Shown here piece by piece: positions 1 through 10,878 of a stretch of 64,000 bases of DNA. Within the stretch, counting starts at the first letter, position 1. The number at the start of each line of letters is the position of its first letter. Source of the DNA: Mesorhizobium sp. AR10 (GTDB lineage: Bacteria > Pseudomonadota > Alphaproteobacteria > Rhizobiales > Rhizobiaceae); assembly GCF_024746795.1 (NCBI RefSeq), contig NZ_CP080523.1, positions 558,001 to 622,000 on the forward strand, given 5' to 3'. The notes below the pieces were generated by a model. That model was not told the DNA's origin and searched no databases. It worked only from the letters and a program-made list of their open reading frames with translations. The position numbers and the translations under genes are program-made.

Positions 1-2
1 CC

Positions 3-284
3 TACGGTGCGGCGAAGCGGGAGATCATGCCAGGCGTCGAGCATCGCTCGCACAAGGGCCTGAACAATCGGGCGGAGAACTCTCATCAACCCGTCCGACG
101 GCGGGAGAGGATCATGAAGCGCTTCAAGTCAGCGCGACATCTTCAGCGTTTCGTTTCCGTCCACGACCCGATCGCCAACCTCTTTAACGTTCCCCGCCAC
201 GATATTCCATCCACCCACCATCGAGAACTGCGAGCAACTGCCATGCAAGCATGGCGCCAAATCGCGCGCCTTCACGCCGAATGA
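3..284 (+). CDS. IS6-family transposase, C-terminal part (runs off left edge)
   Basis: The reading frame is open from the window edge to TGA at 282-284. The protein has the IS6/IS26-type C-terminus: YGAAKREIMPGVEHRSHKG followed by NNRAENSHQP and RRRERIMKRFKS, which contains the last acidic DDE residue region and the basic tail of this family. The enzyme moves its insertion sequence by DDE chemistry. Only about 93 codons are inside the window, so activity cannot be judged. The right end of the element should lie shortly after the stop (about 300-340), but I could not fix its terminal repeat because the left end is outside the window. Confidence 0.85.
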   Translation, partial: YGAAKREIMPGVEHRSHKGLNNRAENSHQPVRRRERIMKRFKSARHLQRFVSVHDPIANLFNVPRHDIPSTHHRELRATAMQAWRQIARLHAE

Positions 285-549
285 ACCAAAGCCTCATCCC
301 AGATCTTGTCTTCACAGCGTTAAGTTTACGGTGCCTGCTGCGCGCCACATGCCTGGGCAGGCGCTGGTAGCAGTGCAGAAGTTTTGCACCCGCATTGACG
401 AGCCGATCGAGCTGGTCTTGCACAACCTCCAACGATGTTCGTTTTTGCAGGCTCTTTTCCTCGAGAAGCTGAATTTCCACAACCAGCCGATGCATTTGTC
501 GCTTTGTCTCGTTCATATCTTCGTCTGGCGAGGAAATGGTGACTGTCAC
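184..549 (-). CDS. Hypothetical coiled-coil protein, probably truncated by the IS6 element
   Basis: A 121-codon reading frame whose first ~60 residues (from MNETKRQMHR at 513) are rich in K, E, L and R in a heptad-like pattern suggesting a coiled coil. The last ~40 codons lie antisense to the IS6-type transposase, so the natural C-terminus is probably lost. I do not recognise the family. It may be the tail of a degenerate gene coming from about 1450 on the same strand, where several short minus-strand frames succeed each other. Reality of the gene is uncertain. Confidence 0.25.
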   Translation of the reverse strand: MTVTISSPDEDMNETKRQMHRLVVEIQLLEEKSLQKRTSLEVVQDQLDRLVNAGAKLLHCYQRLPRHVARSRHRKLNAVKTRSGMRLWFIRREGARFGAMLAWQLLAVLDGGWMEYRGGER

Positions 550-559
550 ACCCGAAGTT

Positions 560-1970
560 GACGGCTGGCTGGCGACCGGCGTCAGGGCTTCACCATCCGA
601 CGTTGAGGGAACACTGCGCCTCCGCGAACCGGCTGCACGTGGCCCGGCGGCTGCACGTGGCGCAGCCGTCGGGATTGCATGTGGGGAACGGAAGGGCCTG
701 AAGATTTGCCGCCAAGGTCATCATGGGCACCTCGCGCAGCGCCAGCCGAGGGTGAACTTTTACCTGGCTCAGAGCGCATCCGCTCCAGGACGGAACCGAA
801 CCCTTGGCTGCCTTCCCCGGAGGCAAGACCTGATTGCGAGCGCGAACTGCTCGATCCGGCTCCAGCATCTCCAATGCGCGATTTTCCAGATCGGCCAATG
901 CCCGTCATTTTTTATCTCCGATATAGGCGAGAACGCGCTGCCTATGAATTGGGGCTGATGTCACTCAGCCGTAGTGCATCAGGGCTTTGGCGGGTAAGTG
1001 CAATCGCCCAGATGACAGGTGGCATGACGTCTGAGAACCAGCGGCATGTTTTCGTCAATCCCCATGGCCAGCCCGGATCGACCTGCCGCGCCGGTCCAGT
1101 CTGAAGCCAATGCAAAACACGCAACGACCCGTCGATCTCCACGATAGGAGGCCGCGAAACTAGCGAGTACGGGGGTGCCGGCGCTTGAGACGAACTCGCA
1201 TTGAGATCAGGCGGCGCCATGTGCGCAAGTGCTTGCCAAAGCCGTCGCTCCCCTTTGACCGTACCGAGTCGCTAGCTTGGTTGGAGCTTTCGGATGAGCC
1301 ACTTTTCCGACCGTACATGGCATTCGTTCCCTTCTTTTGGCGGAAGTCTATCAATATGATTTTGAGTTTGTTAGATCGCTCTCGAAGAGGGCTAATCGAA
1401 GGAGCTGACGGTGAGCTGCCGCGCTGTAAGCTCGTTCCGGCGGCGCGACGCACATTGTGCGTGCGCTTTTGCTCTCAGGGCCGTCGAATTCGCTCGCCTA
1501 CGGCACTCGCGCAATGCATCGCGGATCGGAATTAACTTTCGGATCATGCGGGTGTGCTGTCGGGAATGCCGCCCTCTCGACTGTTGCGCACGATGATGAT
1601 GGCGGGCGCAACCGTCGACCTACTGCCGGCTCGGCTTTTCTCGTGGCGGGTTTCAAATCGAGACAAGAACCGCGCGTATTCACCCATCAGCTGGCAAACG
1701 CGATCCGCGCTCGGCCGGGCTGCGCAACCTGACCAACTCCGCCCGGCCGAACGCTGATCGCTCCCTGTAGTCTCGGACGGTGAAGGCCGGCGAGGCGCCG
1801 GCGCTGGTCCATGCCTGGTCGGCCCCACGCGGAAAGGGCAGTAGCCGCAATCCATGTGGCCTATCGATAGGCGAGACGAAGGCCCGGATCGAAAAAGTAT
1901 CGGGGGCAGGACCGCGTCGCGCGGCTGGTGCGATTCCACCTCAGCGCTGAGCTTCTCTCCCATCAGGAGG
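560..1970. other. Stretch without a recognisable gene
   Basis: Several overlapping frames on both strands exist, none with a recognisable domain or a good ribosome binding site. Minus-strand frames at 582-908, 942-1220 and 1160-1453 could be pieces of one decayed gene, but I cannot name it. Confidence 0.4.
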
Positions 1971-3188
1971 TTAGGTTGCGCGTTTCGGGCCGAATAGGAA
2001 CACTGTGAGGGCCGCAAGCAATGTGGCAATCGCGGTGTAGGCAAAGACACTGGTGACGCCGGAAGCATCCACCAGTAGTCCGCCGAAAATCGCGCCGGCT
2101 GCGATGGCTACCTGGAACGCTGAGGTCATCAGCACGCCGGCGCTTTCGGCCTGCTCGGGAACGGCACGCAGCACCATCCAAGTCTGCAACCCCACCGGCA
2201 CCGCACCGAAGGCAAAGCCCCATACGGAAACCGCAATCGCCGAGGCAAAGGTCGATGCTCCAAGCATCAGCAACGAGATAGCGGCTATCGCCATAAGCAG
2301 GGATGGCAGGGCCGCGACCGCCTTGAGACTGTGTTTGGCCAGGAATGCTCCGGCTAAACTGCCGAAGAAGCCGCTTATGCCAGAAACGAGCAACAGTAGC
2401 GAGATCTCCTCGATATCGAGCTCGGGATTGGTCCCGAGGAAGGCCCGGATGTAGGTGAAGCTGGCGAAGTGCCCAGAAGCGACCAGCAGTACGACCAAAA
2501 GTGCGACCTTGATGGTCGGATTTTTGGCCACATCCAGCAGACTGCGGAATCCAGCCATTTCAACGGGAGGCAGCGTCGGCATCGTTACCAACTGCACAAG
2601 CAGTGTAACGGCATTAACGACCGCGGTGATCATGAAGGGCGCCTGCCATCCCCAGATGTGGCCGAGATAGGCGCCGATGGGAGGCGCGCATACGAGAGCG
2701 ACCGAAACGCCGCCGAGGATGATTGACATGGCGCGCGGCAGAAGGTGATTTGGAACGAGCCGCATCGCGAGCGATGCCGAAATCGACCAGAAGCCTCCGA
2801 GCGCAATGCCGAGCACGACACGTGCCGCCAGGAAGACCGTGGGCGACCACGCGACTTCCGCCAGAATGTTGGACAGGATCTGAAGCAGCATCATCGCCCA
2901 CAGGACGATCCTGCGGTCCAGGCGCTTTGTGATGATGGCCATCGTCGGCGCCGAGATCGCCGCAGCAATCGCCGTCGCTGTCATCGTCTGTCCAGCGACG
3001 CCCTCTGTGATACCGAGATCATGCGCGAGCCGCGTCAGCACGCTGGCAGGCAGAAACTCTGCCGTCACCAGCCCGAAGGTGCCCAAGGCCAGCGAAATGA
3101 CCGCACCCCATGCGGGACGAGACCGTTGATCCGGCTTTTCTGGGTCTTGCGGAACAGCACCCATGAAGCCTGTCGTGGATCCGGTCAT
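1971..3188 (-). CDS. MFS (DHA1-type) drug/metabolite exporter
   Basis: Predicted 405-residue inner-membrane transporter with about 12 hydrophobic segments. The N-terminal half has the TAEFLPASVL segment and LDRRIVLWAMM (the MFS motif A loop) typical of DHA1 exporters of the YdhP/AraJ/NepI kind, which expel small molecules using the proton gradient. The substrate cannot be told. The frame stays open upstream to 3371, but the added residues are hydrophilic and unlike the family, so I choose the ATG at 3188 just before the first membrane segment; an ATG about 12 codons further upstream is an alternative. No frameshift is visible, so it may be functional. It stands alone, with no regulator recognised beside it. 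Confidence 0.8.
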   Translation of the reverse strand: MTGSTTGFMGAVPQDPEKPDQRSRPAWGAVISLALGTFGLVTAEFLPASVLTRLAHDLGITEGVAGQTMTATAIAAAISAPTMAIITKRLDRRIVLWAMMLLQILSNILAEVAWSPTVFLAARVVLGIALGGFWSISASLAMRLVPNHLLPRAMSIILGGVSVALVCAPPIGAYLGHIWGWQAPFMITAVVNAVTLLVQLVTMPTLPPVEMAGFRSLLDVAKNPTIKVALLVVLLVASGHFASFTYIRAFLGTNPELDIEEISLLLLVSGISGFFGSLAGAFLAKHSLKAVAALPSLLMAIAAISLLMLGASTFASAIAVSVWGFAFGAVPVGLQTWMVLRAVPEQAESAGVLMTSAFQVAIAAGAIFGGLLVDASGVTSVFAYTAIATLLAALTVFLFGPKRAT

Positions 3189-5017
<1,829 letters not shown>

Positions 5018-5116
5018 GCATCGGTGCGCTGCCACTCCCCTCCGTCGCGCTGAGCGCAAAGCTAAGGGGGCCGAACGCGCTTAAACGGCCCGACATATTC
5101 AGAAAGAAGCATTCAG

Positions 5117-5467
5117 ATGCCATTTAAAACCGTGCTCAGTGTGACGGGAGCTGATCACTCCGATCAGGACGTCAGAATAGCTGCCAGCCTTTGTGCCGAG
5201 GTCGACGCGCATCTTTCCGTACTGATTATATCGCCTCCGCCGCTCCTCGTGTGGCTACCGCCGCTCTGCGATGGCGTCCCCGTGTGGCCTCAACAATATG
5301 CATTGAACAGACTGGAAAAACGGTCTTGGCAAATCGGCCGACTTTCACACGACATGGACAGATGGGAAAAACAGTCCTGGCAAATCGAGAGACCTTCACA
5401 CCGCCTATTGCCTTGCCAACCCACGCTGGCGGCTCGCTCTTCAAACACACAAGTTTCTTGGAATCCC
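5117..5467 (+). pseudogene. Universal stress protein (UspA-like) N-terminal remnant
   Basis: MPFKTVLSVTGADHSDQDVR and the following ASLCAEVDAHLSVLIISPPP match the first strand, helix and second strand of UspA-family proteins, which protect cells under stress and low oxygen. After about 50 residues the similarity changes to a short segment (RLEKRSWQIGRLSH) that occurs twice with a 51-base period (about 5311-5411), and then ends. No stop codon intervenes before queD, so the frame runs directly into it and could give a fused protein. The ATP-binding C-terminal half of the family is absent. Confidence 0.6.
5311..5411 (+). repeat. Imperfect 51-bp tandem duplication
   Basis: GGAAAAACGGTCTTGGCAAA at 5314 recurs as a near copy at 5365, and the match continues to TTCACAC in both. 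The period of 51 bases equals 17 codons, so the frame is kept. Confidence 0.7.
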
Positions 5468-5821
5468 ATGAAAATTACACAGGCTTTCACGTTCGAGGCA
5501 GCGCACCGTCTTCCCCGGGTGCCCGAGACCCATCGCTGCCATCGAATGCACGGCCACTCATACCGTGTGGAACTTCGTCTCGAGGGGCCAGTGGATCCGG
5601 ACACGGGCTTTGTTGTCGATTTTTTCGACGTGGAGACTACTTTCGGCCCCCTTTTGCAGCGCCTCGACCATCACTGCCTGAATGAGATCGAGGGCCTCGA
5701 AAATCCCACCGCCGAAAATATCGCAATCTGGCTCTGGGACCGAATTAAACCGATCCTGCCGCAAATTGCGTCGGTGACAGTCTACGAGACCCCCCAATGC
5801 TGGGCTGAATATGAAGGGTGA
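5468..5821 (+). CDS. queD: QueD, 6-carboxy-5,6,7,8-tetrahydropterin synthase
   Basis: A cytoplasmic zinc enzyme that turns dihydroneopterin triphosphate into 6-carboxytetrahydropterin, the first dedicated step to the deazaguanine PreQ0 and to queuosine in tRNA. The 117-residue length is normal. Zinc ligands H13, H28 and H30 (FEAAHRL and MHGHS), catalytic C24 and the C-terminal [11 protein letters not shown] segment are all present. The frame is open upstream into the stress-protein remnant, but MKITQAFTF is the family's usual start. The stop (TGA 5819-5821) lies just before queC, and the two are surely co-transcribed. queE, the next enzyme, is not in the window. Confidence 0.92.
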   Translation: MKITQAFTFEAAHRLPRVPETHRCHRMHGHSYRVELRLEGPVDPDTGFVVDFFDVETTFGPLLQRLDHHCLNEIEGLENPTAENIAIWLWDRIKPILPQIASVTVYETPQCWAEYEG

Positions 5822-5825
5822 GACG

Positions 5826-6593
5826 ATGCAACAGGATTCTCAGACTGCGCTCGTTCTCTTCTCCGGCGGCCAAGATTCAACCACCTGCTTGGCTTGGGCT
5901 CTCGACAAATTCGAGCGGGTCGAGACGATCGGCTTTGACTACGGGCAGCGGCATCGGGTCGAACTCGAGGTCCGGCCGCGAGTGCTCGATCGAATGCGGA
6001 GGGGCTTTCCGGGTTGGAGCAGTCGACTCGGCGACGATCACCTCATCGACATAGCGGTGCTTGGACAGGTGAGCGAAACTGCGCTTACCCGTGGTGTCGA
6101 GATCGCGATGCAGGAGAACGGGCTCCCCAATACGTTCGTGCCTGGTCGCAACCTTCTCTTCTTAGCCTTCGCGGCCGCCGTTGCGTATCGTCGGGGCGCG
6201 AAGCATCTGGTCGCTGGCGTCTGCGAGACGGATTACTCGGGCTACCCCGATTGCCGAGACGACACCATCAAGGCGATGCAACTCGCCCTGAACCTTGGGA
6301 TGGAGACACGCTTTGTCATCCACACTCCCTTGATGTGGATTGACAAGGCGCAGACCTGGGCGCTGGCGCAGCGCCTGGGGAACGAGGCACTTGTTCACCT
6401 CATCTGCGAGGAAACCCACACCTGCTACAACGGCGACCGCACCCACCGCCATGCCTGGGGTTTCGGTTGCGGGAACTGCCCAGCGTGCGAACTACGCGCT
6501 CAAGGGTGGGAGCGCTTCTGCTCCTCTCCGGCGAGCGCGCGCCGCAACCGATCGGCGCCCGTGCCGCCGTGCGGGCCGGCACGCTCAATCTGA
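5826..6593 (+). CDS. queC: QueC, 7-cyano-7-deazaguanine synthase (altered C-terminus)
   Basis: ATP-dependent ligase that makes PreQ0 from 7-carboxy-7-deazaguanine and ammonia. The PP-loop SGGQDS is at residues 13-18, [12 protein letters not shown] follows, and PGRNLLFL and [10 protein letters not shown] are typical. The C-terminal zinc site is present ([11 protein letters not shown] then [14 protein letters not shown]). After GWERFC the family normally stops, but here the frame runs on about 20 residues into DNA that resembles fixI. The last residues are therefore foreign, though the catalytic core is whole. I chose ATG 5826 (four bases after the queD stop, behind a GGTGAG sequence) rather than the in-frame ATG at 5811 inside queD. 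Confidence 0.88.
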   Translation: MQQDSQTALVLFSGGQDSTTCLAWALDKFERVETIGFDYGQRHRVELEVRPRVLDRMRRGFPGWSSRLGDDHLIDIAVLGQVSETALTRGVEIAMQENGLPNTFVPGRNLLFLAFAAAVAYRRGAKHLVAGVCETDYSGYPDCRDDTIKAMQLALNLGMETRFVIHTPLMWIDKAQTWALAQRLGNEALVHLICEETHTCYNGDRTHRHAWGFGCGNCPACELRAQGWERFCSSPASARRNRSAPVPPCGPARSI

Positions 6594-6822
6594 CAGGACC
6601 GCTGACGATCGAGGCCACCGCTGCAGCGACGATTCGGTCCTGGCCGAAATGGTTCGGCTGATGGGGGCAGCCAAAGGCGGACGCCCTCGCTGTCGCCGGA
6701 TCGCCGGTTGCGCTTCCGCCTTTTATTCTTCGGTCGTCGACCTTACGGCCTTCTGGCGTTTCTTGGCTGGGTCGTCGTCGCGGGAGATTGGCAGCAAGCG
6801 ATCACAATCGCGCCGACCAGCG
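6522..6822 (+). pseudogene. fixI: fixI remnant (copper-exporting P-type ATPase of the fixGHIS set)
   Basis: Three successive frames give pieces of the actuator and following region of FixI: LSGERAP and [14 protein letters not shown], then DDSVLAEMVRLMGAAKGG, then GWVVVAGDWQQAITIA. FixI loads copper for assembly of the cbb3 oxidase. Two frameshifts, an internal deletion after the GERAP motif and loss of everything from the TCPCALGLA ion-binding helix onward make it non-functional. Its left end fuses with the tail of queC. Confidence 0.7.
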
Positions 6823-7149
6823 CGCTGCAACGCTGTAACCGGCCGGGTCGCAGTTCAGGAAGGCGAATTTCCTGAAAAACGTTCACCGGACGTGAAATTG
6901 ATGCTCCGATTTTTTTCGTTGTCGGCGTGTAGATTTAGGCAGGCCAGGGTCGACGCTGAACGAGCAGAGGAGTCAGGAGCCTGGGTCGTAGGAAAGGGGA
7001 GGTGGCCGCCGGACTCTTCGCAGTAGAGGTGGCGAGAGGCTGGCTGAGGAGGCGACGGCATCTTGCACGCGCCATGCAGGTAGTTTTACGCGCTGGTTAG
7101 CCGACGAACAGATCGATGTTTCTAACCGGGACCGGCTCCAAGCTCAACG
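6823..7149. other. Stretch without a recognisable gene
   Basis: No convincing gene, repeat or RNA is seen. Several short frames are present on both strands. Confidence 0.4.
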
Positions 7150-7398
7150 CTATGATGCCAACAACAGCCTGATCCTGGTCAATTTCAGATGTGCCAACCG
7201 CCGCGCTGGATAATGGAACATCTCTTGGGTGCTTTCTATAACAAACACCAGGGTCATTAAATCAAGCAGGAAGTCGTCGATCGCCTGGGCGATTGTTTGT
7301 GACTTATCGTCGAACTGATCCAGCAAAACGCGCGCCCTATCGATCGCATCCGCGCTGGCCGCATCGACTAACGCCTCGATCCTTTCGAAACAATCCAA
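7150..7398 (-). CDS. Small hypothetical protein
   Basis: An 82-residue frame starting at TTG (7398) with a strong Shine-Dalgarno AAGGAG seven bases before it, which argues that it is real. The protein is acidic and helical (DRARVLLDQFDDKSQTIAQA, then DDFLLDLMTLVFVIES) and has no signal peptide or known motif. It is divergent from the cold-shock gene at 7606. I do not recognise the family. Confidence 0.5.
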   Translation of the reverse strand: MDCFERIEALVDAASADAIDRARVLLDQFDDKSQTIAQAIDDFLLDLMTLVFVIESTQEMFHYPARRLAHLKLTRIRLLLAS

Positions 7399-7605
7399 TT
7401 CCGAACTCCTTCAAGCCCTCGCCAGGGTCATGCACCAAGGTGGCGACGTGAACCACCCGGCCGTTGACCCGTGGCGCGAGCCACTATCAGCAGATCGAGC
7501 CGGGGCCGTGCAATTTTTCGTTTTTGCTTTGCCTATAGTCTCGGCTATGAAGCGGACTGGCCTTATGGCCTGCCCACGCTGCAATTGTTACAAAGGAATA
7601 CCCAT

Positions 7606-7818
7606 ATGGCGACCGGAACGGTGAAGTGGTTCAACAGCTCCAAGGGATTTGGATTTATCCAGCCCGACAATGGGGGGCAGGATGTTTTCGTCCACATCTC
7701 CGCTGTCGAGCGCGCGGGCCTTTCTACCCTCAATGAAGGTCAGAAGATCAACTATGAGATCGAACAGGACCGCCGCACTGGCAAGTCATCCGCTGGCAGT
7801 CTCAGCAAAGCTGGCTGA
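7606..7818 (+). CDS. Cold-shock family RNA chaperone (CspA-like)
   Basis: A 70-residue protein made of one cold-shock domain, which binds single-stranded RNA and DNA and melts secondary structure. RNP1 (KGFGFI, residues 13-18) and RNP2 (VFVHI, residues 27-31) are intact, as are W8 and F9 of the KWFN motif. AAAGGA stands at the right distance before the ATG. The last residues (SAGSLSKAG) are slightly unlike the usual SADQL ending but the domain is complete. Confidence 0.92.
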   Translation: MATGTVKWFNSSKGFGFIQPDNGGQDVFVHISAVERAGLSTLNEGQKINYEIEQDRRTGKSSAGSLSKAG

Positions 7819-7939
7819 TTTTCAGGTCGCGTCCCGCGAGAGCCGGAAGCACGCGGTACGTCCCGGATGGGCTAACCCGACCGGAAGGCCGGAGCAGCAG
7901 ATTGCTGCAAGCGGTCGCGAAGGCTGTCTGCAAAGGTAA

Positions 7940-7963
7940 GGCGGGGGTTGCTCCCCCGCCTTT
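7940..7963 (+). terminator. Rho-independent terminator
   Basis: GGCGGGGG pairs with CCCCCGCC around a 5-base loop, followed by TTT. It lies about 120 bases after the cold-shock gene and just before the end of the converging Ros/MucR gene, so it may serve both directions. Confidence 0.7.
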
Positions 7964-8015
7964 CATATTCCGCGCAGATCATGCCAATGGCAGCAGCGAA
8001 TCTCGGTTGCCGAGA

Positions 8016-8480
8016 TTAAGCCGCGACCTTCTTGCGAGTCCGCTTCGCCGGCACCGGCGTTTCCGGCTCCTTCGGTTTGCGGCCGAGCCCCATCGTCTTG
8101 GCCAAGGCCGAGCGCGCCGCTGCGTAGTTCGGGGCGACCATGGGATAATCCGCCGACAGGCCCCATTTGGCGCGATACTCATCCGGCGTCAGCCCATAGT
8201 GGGTCGACAGATGGCGCTTTAGCGATTTGAATTTCTTCCCGTCCTCAAGTGAGATGATGTAGTCCGGTGTCACCGACTTCTTGATCGGGACCGCAGGCTT
8301 GAGAGCCTCAGGCTCTGCTGCGGAGACGCTTCCGGTCGTGCCTTTCAAAGCTGCGTGCACTTGGCCGATCAGAGCAGGGAGATCCCCCACCGGAACCGGA
8401 TTGTTGGAGACATAGGCTGAGACGACATCGGCGGTGAGCTCGATGAGGGTGTCGATGTTCTTGTCGGCTTCTTCTGTCAT
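8016..8480 (-). CDS. Ros/MucR-family transcriptional regulator without the zinc cysteines
   Basis: A 154-residue DNA-binding regulator; in rhizobia and relatives such proteins control exopolysaccharide, motility and symbiosis genes. The N-terminal half has [19 protein letters not shown] and LIGQVHAAL, and the C-terminal domain has [19 protein letters not shown] and [20 protein letters not shown]. In Ros the finger begins CLEC; here it reads SLED (S77, D80), so both cysteine ligands are missing while H90 and H94 remain. M. loti Ros homologues that fold without zinc are known, so it may still work. The ATG at 8480 (MTEEADKN) matches the family start; the frame is open further upstream. Confidence 0.88.
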   Translation of the reverse strand: MTEEADKNIDTLIELTADVVSAYVSNNPVPVGDLPALIGQVHAALKGTTGSVSAAEPEALKPAVPIKKSVTPDYIISLEDGKKFKSLKRHLSTHYGLTPDEYRAKWGLSADYPMVAPNYAAARSALAKTMGLGRKPKEPETPVPAKRTRKKVAA

Positions 8481-8774
8481 GAAACTCTCCGGTCGGCTTG
8501 AAACGTAGTCGGCGAAGCGTCGCTTCATAGTGGCGGCTGCCGCTGAAAGCAACAAATGTCTCGACAGGATTATTGCGATGCTCGTCCAGCATCGAGGTCT
8601 ATAGCCGCATCCCACCATTCCCGGGTGAGGCCGATCGCGTCACCTTCGACAACTTGGCCAAGGCAGTTGAAGCCTTTGAGGCGACGTTGAGAGGTGGCTC
8701 GGCAAAATTGGACAGGGTGATAAGTGGAATTTCTGCCTGAGATCGGCATGAGTGCCGGAACAGGAGAATCACGA

Positions 8775-9080
8775 ATGAGCAGACGACCACGCCGGAACCA
8801 CAGCCCGGCTTTCAAGGCGAAAGTTGCGCTTGCGGCGATCAAGGGAGAAAAGACGCTGGCCGAGCTGGCGCAGCAATATGATGTGCATGCGAACCAGATC
8901 ACGGATTGGAGAAAGCAGCTTCTGGACGGGGCCTCGAACGTGTTTGGCGCGGCGGAGAAATCGGAGCCGACGGTGGACATAAAGGCCCTCCATGCCAAGA
9001 TCGGAGAGCTGACGCTGGCCAATGATTTTTTAGGCTCGGCGCTCGGCAAGGCCGGCTGGTCGGGGAGCGCAAGACGATGA
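8775..9080 (+). CDS. IS3-family transposase OrfA (helix-turn-helix subunit)
   Basis: The 101-residue protein starts MSRRPRRNHSPAFKAKVALA and carries a helix-turn-helix (KTLAELAQQYDVHANQITDW) followed by a leucine-zipper-like segment. OrfA binds the terminal repeats and, by a programmed -1 shift near its end, contributes the N-terminus of the OrfAB transposase. Its stop overlaps the start of OrfB by four bases. The ATG at 8775 is chosen over an upstream in-frame ATG within the terminal repeat. Confidence 0.88.
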   Translation: MSRRPRRNHSPAFKAKVALAAIKGEKTLAELAQQYDVHANQITDWRKQLLDGASNVFGAAEKSEPTVDIKALHAKIGELTLANDFLGSALGKAGWSGSARR

Positions 9081-9904
9081 TCGACCGGGAACATGAACTG
9101 CCGATTGCCAAGCAGGCGGCCGAACTGGGGATCAGCCGCGGCAGCGTCTACTCCCTACCCAAGCCGACATCGGCGGCAGACCTGAAGCTGATGCGGCGCA
9201 TCGACGAATTGCACCTGGATTACCCGTTCGCGGGCAGCCGCATGTTGCAGAAGCTTTTGAAGCGCGAAGGCTATGAGACGGGTCGCCTGCATGTGCGCAC
9301 CTTGATGAAGCGCATGGGTATCGAGGCGCTCTACCGCAAGCCGCGCACTTCGAAGCCGGGCGACGGGCACAAGATCTATCCGTATTTGCTGGGCAAGCTG
9401 GCGGTGACGCGGCCCAACCAGGTCTGGGCGACGGACCTGACCTATATCCCGATGGCCCGCGGCTTCTGCTACCTGGTTGCTGTCGTCGACTGGTTCACGC
9501 GCAAGGTACTGAGCTGGCGGCTGTCGATCACCATGGATGCGGCGTTTTGCATTGAAGCCCTCGAGGAGGCGCTGGCGACATACGGCAAGCCCGAGATCTT
9601 CAACTCCGATCAGGGCAGCCAGTTCACCAGCCATGACTTCACCAAGGTCCTGCTCGACCGGGAGATCAGGATCAGCATGGATGGCAAGGGCGCCTGGCGC
9701 GACAACGTCTTCGTCGAGCGTCTCTGGCGGTCGGTGAAATATGAGGAGGTCTATCTCAAGGCCTATAACAGCGTTCGCGAAGGGCGGGCGTCGATCGGAA
9801 AATATCTCGATTTCTACAATCGGCGACGTCCGCATTCCAGCCTTGACGGCAGAGCGCCAGATGAGGCCTACTTCACCCCGCTACCGCTTCCCGAGGCGGC
9901 CTAA
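9077..9904 (+). CDS. IS3-family transposase OrfB (DDE catalytic part)
   Basis: The 275-residue integrase-like subunit has the catalytic triad in the usual context: VWATDLTYIPM (first Asp), NSDQGSQFTS (second Asp) and FVERLWRSVKYEE (Glu), then NRRRPHSSLDGRAPDEAY near the end. No disruption is seen, so this element may be active. Confidence 0.9.
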   Translation: MIDREHELPIAKQAAELGISRGSVYSLPKPTSAADLKLMRRIDELHLDYPFAGSRMLQKLLKREGYETGRLHVRTLMKRMGIEALYRKPRTSKPGDGHKIYPYLLGKLAVTRPNQVWATDLTYIPMARGFCYLVAVVDWFTRKVLSWRLSITMDAAFCIEALEEALATYGKPEIFNSDQGSQFTSHDFTKVLLDREIRISMDGKGAWRDNVFVERLWRSVKYEEVYLKAYNSVREGRASIGKYLDFYNRRRPHSSLDGRAPDEAYFTPLPLPEAA

Positions 9905-10654
9905 CCAGAGGCAGTGTTCCACTTATAAATCGGGAATTCCTGTCCAAACAAACCGAGCCACCTCTGTTGGTCACGCCGGCCCCCTTCGATGCCTTCCTCA
10001 ATGGCGATGATGCAGCCATGACTTCCGAACAGAAACAGGGCCTGGCGCTTTTCATGGAGAAGGGTGCTCGTCCTGCCATGCCGGTATCAACGTTGGCGGG
10101 CAGGACTTTTACCAATTCGGCCTTGTGGAAAAGCCCAGCGCGAGGTCCTGCCGAAAAAGGACAAGGGCCGCTTTGCGGTCACCAATACAGCTGACGATTC
10201 CTATGTTTTCCGCGCGGCGCCGCTGCGCAACGTAGCACTCACCGCGCCGTACTTTCATTCGGGCAAGGTTTGGGATCTGAAACAGGCCGTGGCCATTATG
10301 GGCGCCACCCGGCTCGGGCGAAGAATTGAAGGCAGAAGAAGTCGACCTGCTCGTTGCCTTCCTCAACTCGCTGACCGGAAAGGTACCGGAGGTGGTCTTG
10401 CCCATCTTACCCGCCGAAACGGCGACAACGCCTCGACCTGCATCTCAGATCTTAAGGAAATGAATAGCCGGAGCTGGCTACGGAAAGCTGCAATCAACAA
10501 TGATTGCGACCATCACTGGGAAGAGATGATCGCAACCTCCTTGAGAAGGCAATGCCTTGCATGATCCCATAGTGCAGACAATGCTTCCGCCGCCAGCCCG
10601 TTGCGACGGCATCATGCTAGGTATCTGGCGCGAGACAGGCCAAAGGTTCCAAAA

Positions 10655-10777
10655 GTTGAGGATTGGCGCAGATACCTACAACGAGAAACGCCCATATGGG
10701 GCGATAGGGCACATGGCCCCGATCGCCGGTCTCAGACTATGCCAAAGTCAACGGCGTTTGACCGTCCAGTTCCGCTA
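10655..10777 (+). pseudogene. Possible IS3-type transposase tail remnant
   Basis: YNEKRPYGAIGHMAPI resembles the YNExRPHxAIG ending of IS3-family OrfB proteins, and an adjacent frame gives VEDWRRY just before it. The rest of the element is missing. Confidence 0.35.
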
Positions 10778-10878
10778 ATTCCCCGCGCAGCCACCGGTTC
10801 GCTTTGCCCGATCTCCGAAGGTCTCTTGACTAATTGGCGGCGATGTAGAGGGTTTTTCCGAGAGCTTAGTCGCAAACT

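Larger units (their letters stand above)
8690..9965 (+). mobile_element. IS3-family (IS407-type) insertion sequence with 4-bp target duplication
   Basis: Length 1276 bp. The ends are imperfect inverted repeats: AGAGGTGGCTCGG begins at 8690 and its complement ends at 9965, with further matches TTGGACAGG and ATAAGTGGAA inside. GTTG at 8686-8689 and again at 9966-9969 is the target duplication, the 4-bp size known for the IS407 group. It interrupts the cytochrome c peroxidase gene. Confidence 0.85.
8590..10463 (+). pseudogene. Cytochrome c peroxidase (CcpA/MauG family) split by an IS and frameshifted
   Basis: The di-haem family reduces hydrogen peroxide in the periplasm using cytochrome c. The left piece (about 8590-8689) reads [20 protein letters not shown]; the right piece resumes at 9966 with VTPAPFDAFLNGDDAA. 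Removing the IS and one GTTG copy restores the frame exactly. The right piece then needs three frame changes (near 10066, 10145 and 10320) to read CSSCHAGINVGGQDFYQFG with its haem motif CxxCH, FAVTNTADDSYVFRA, LTAPYFHSGKVWDL and EVDLLVAFLNSLTG, ending at TGA 10461-10463. The N-terminal haem domain is missing to the left. The gene is clearly dead. Confidence 0.82.
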
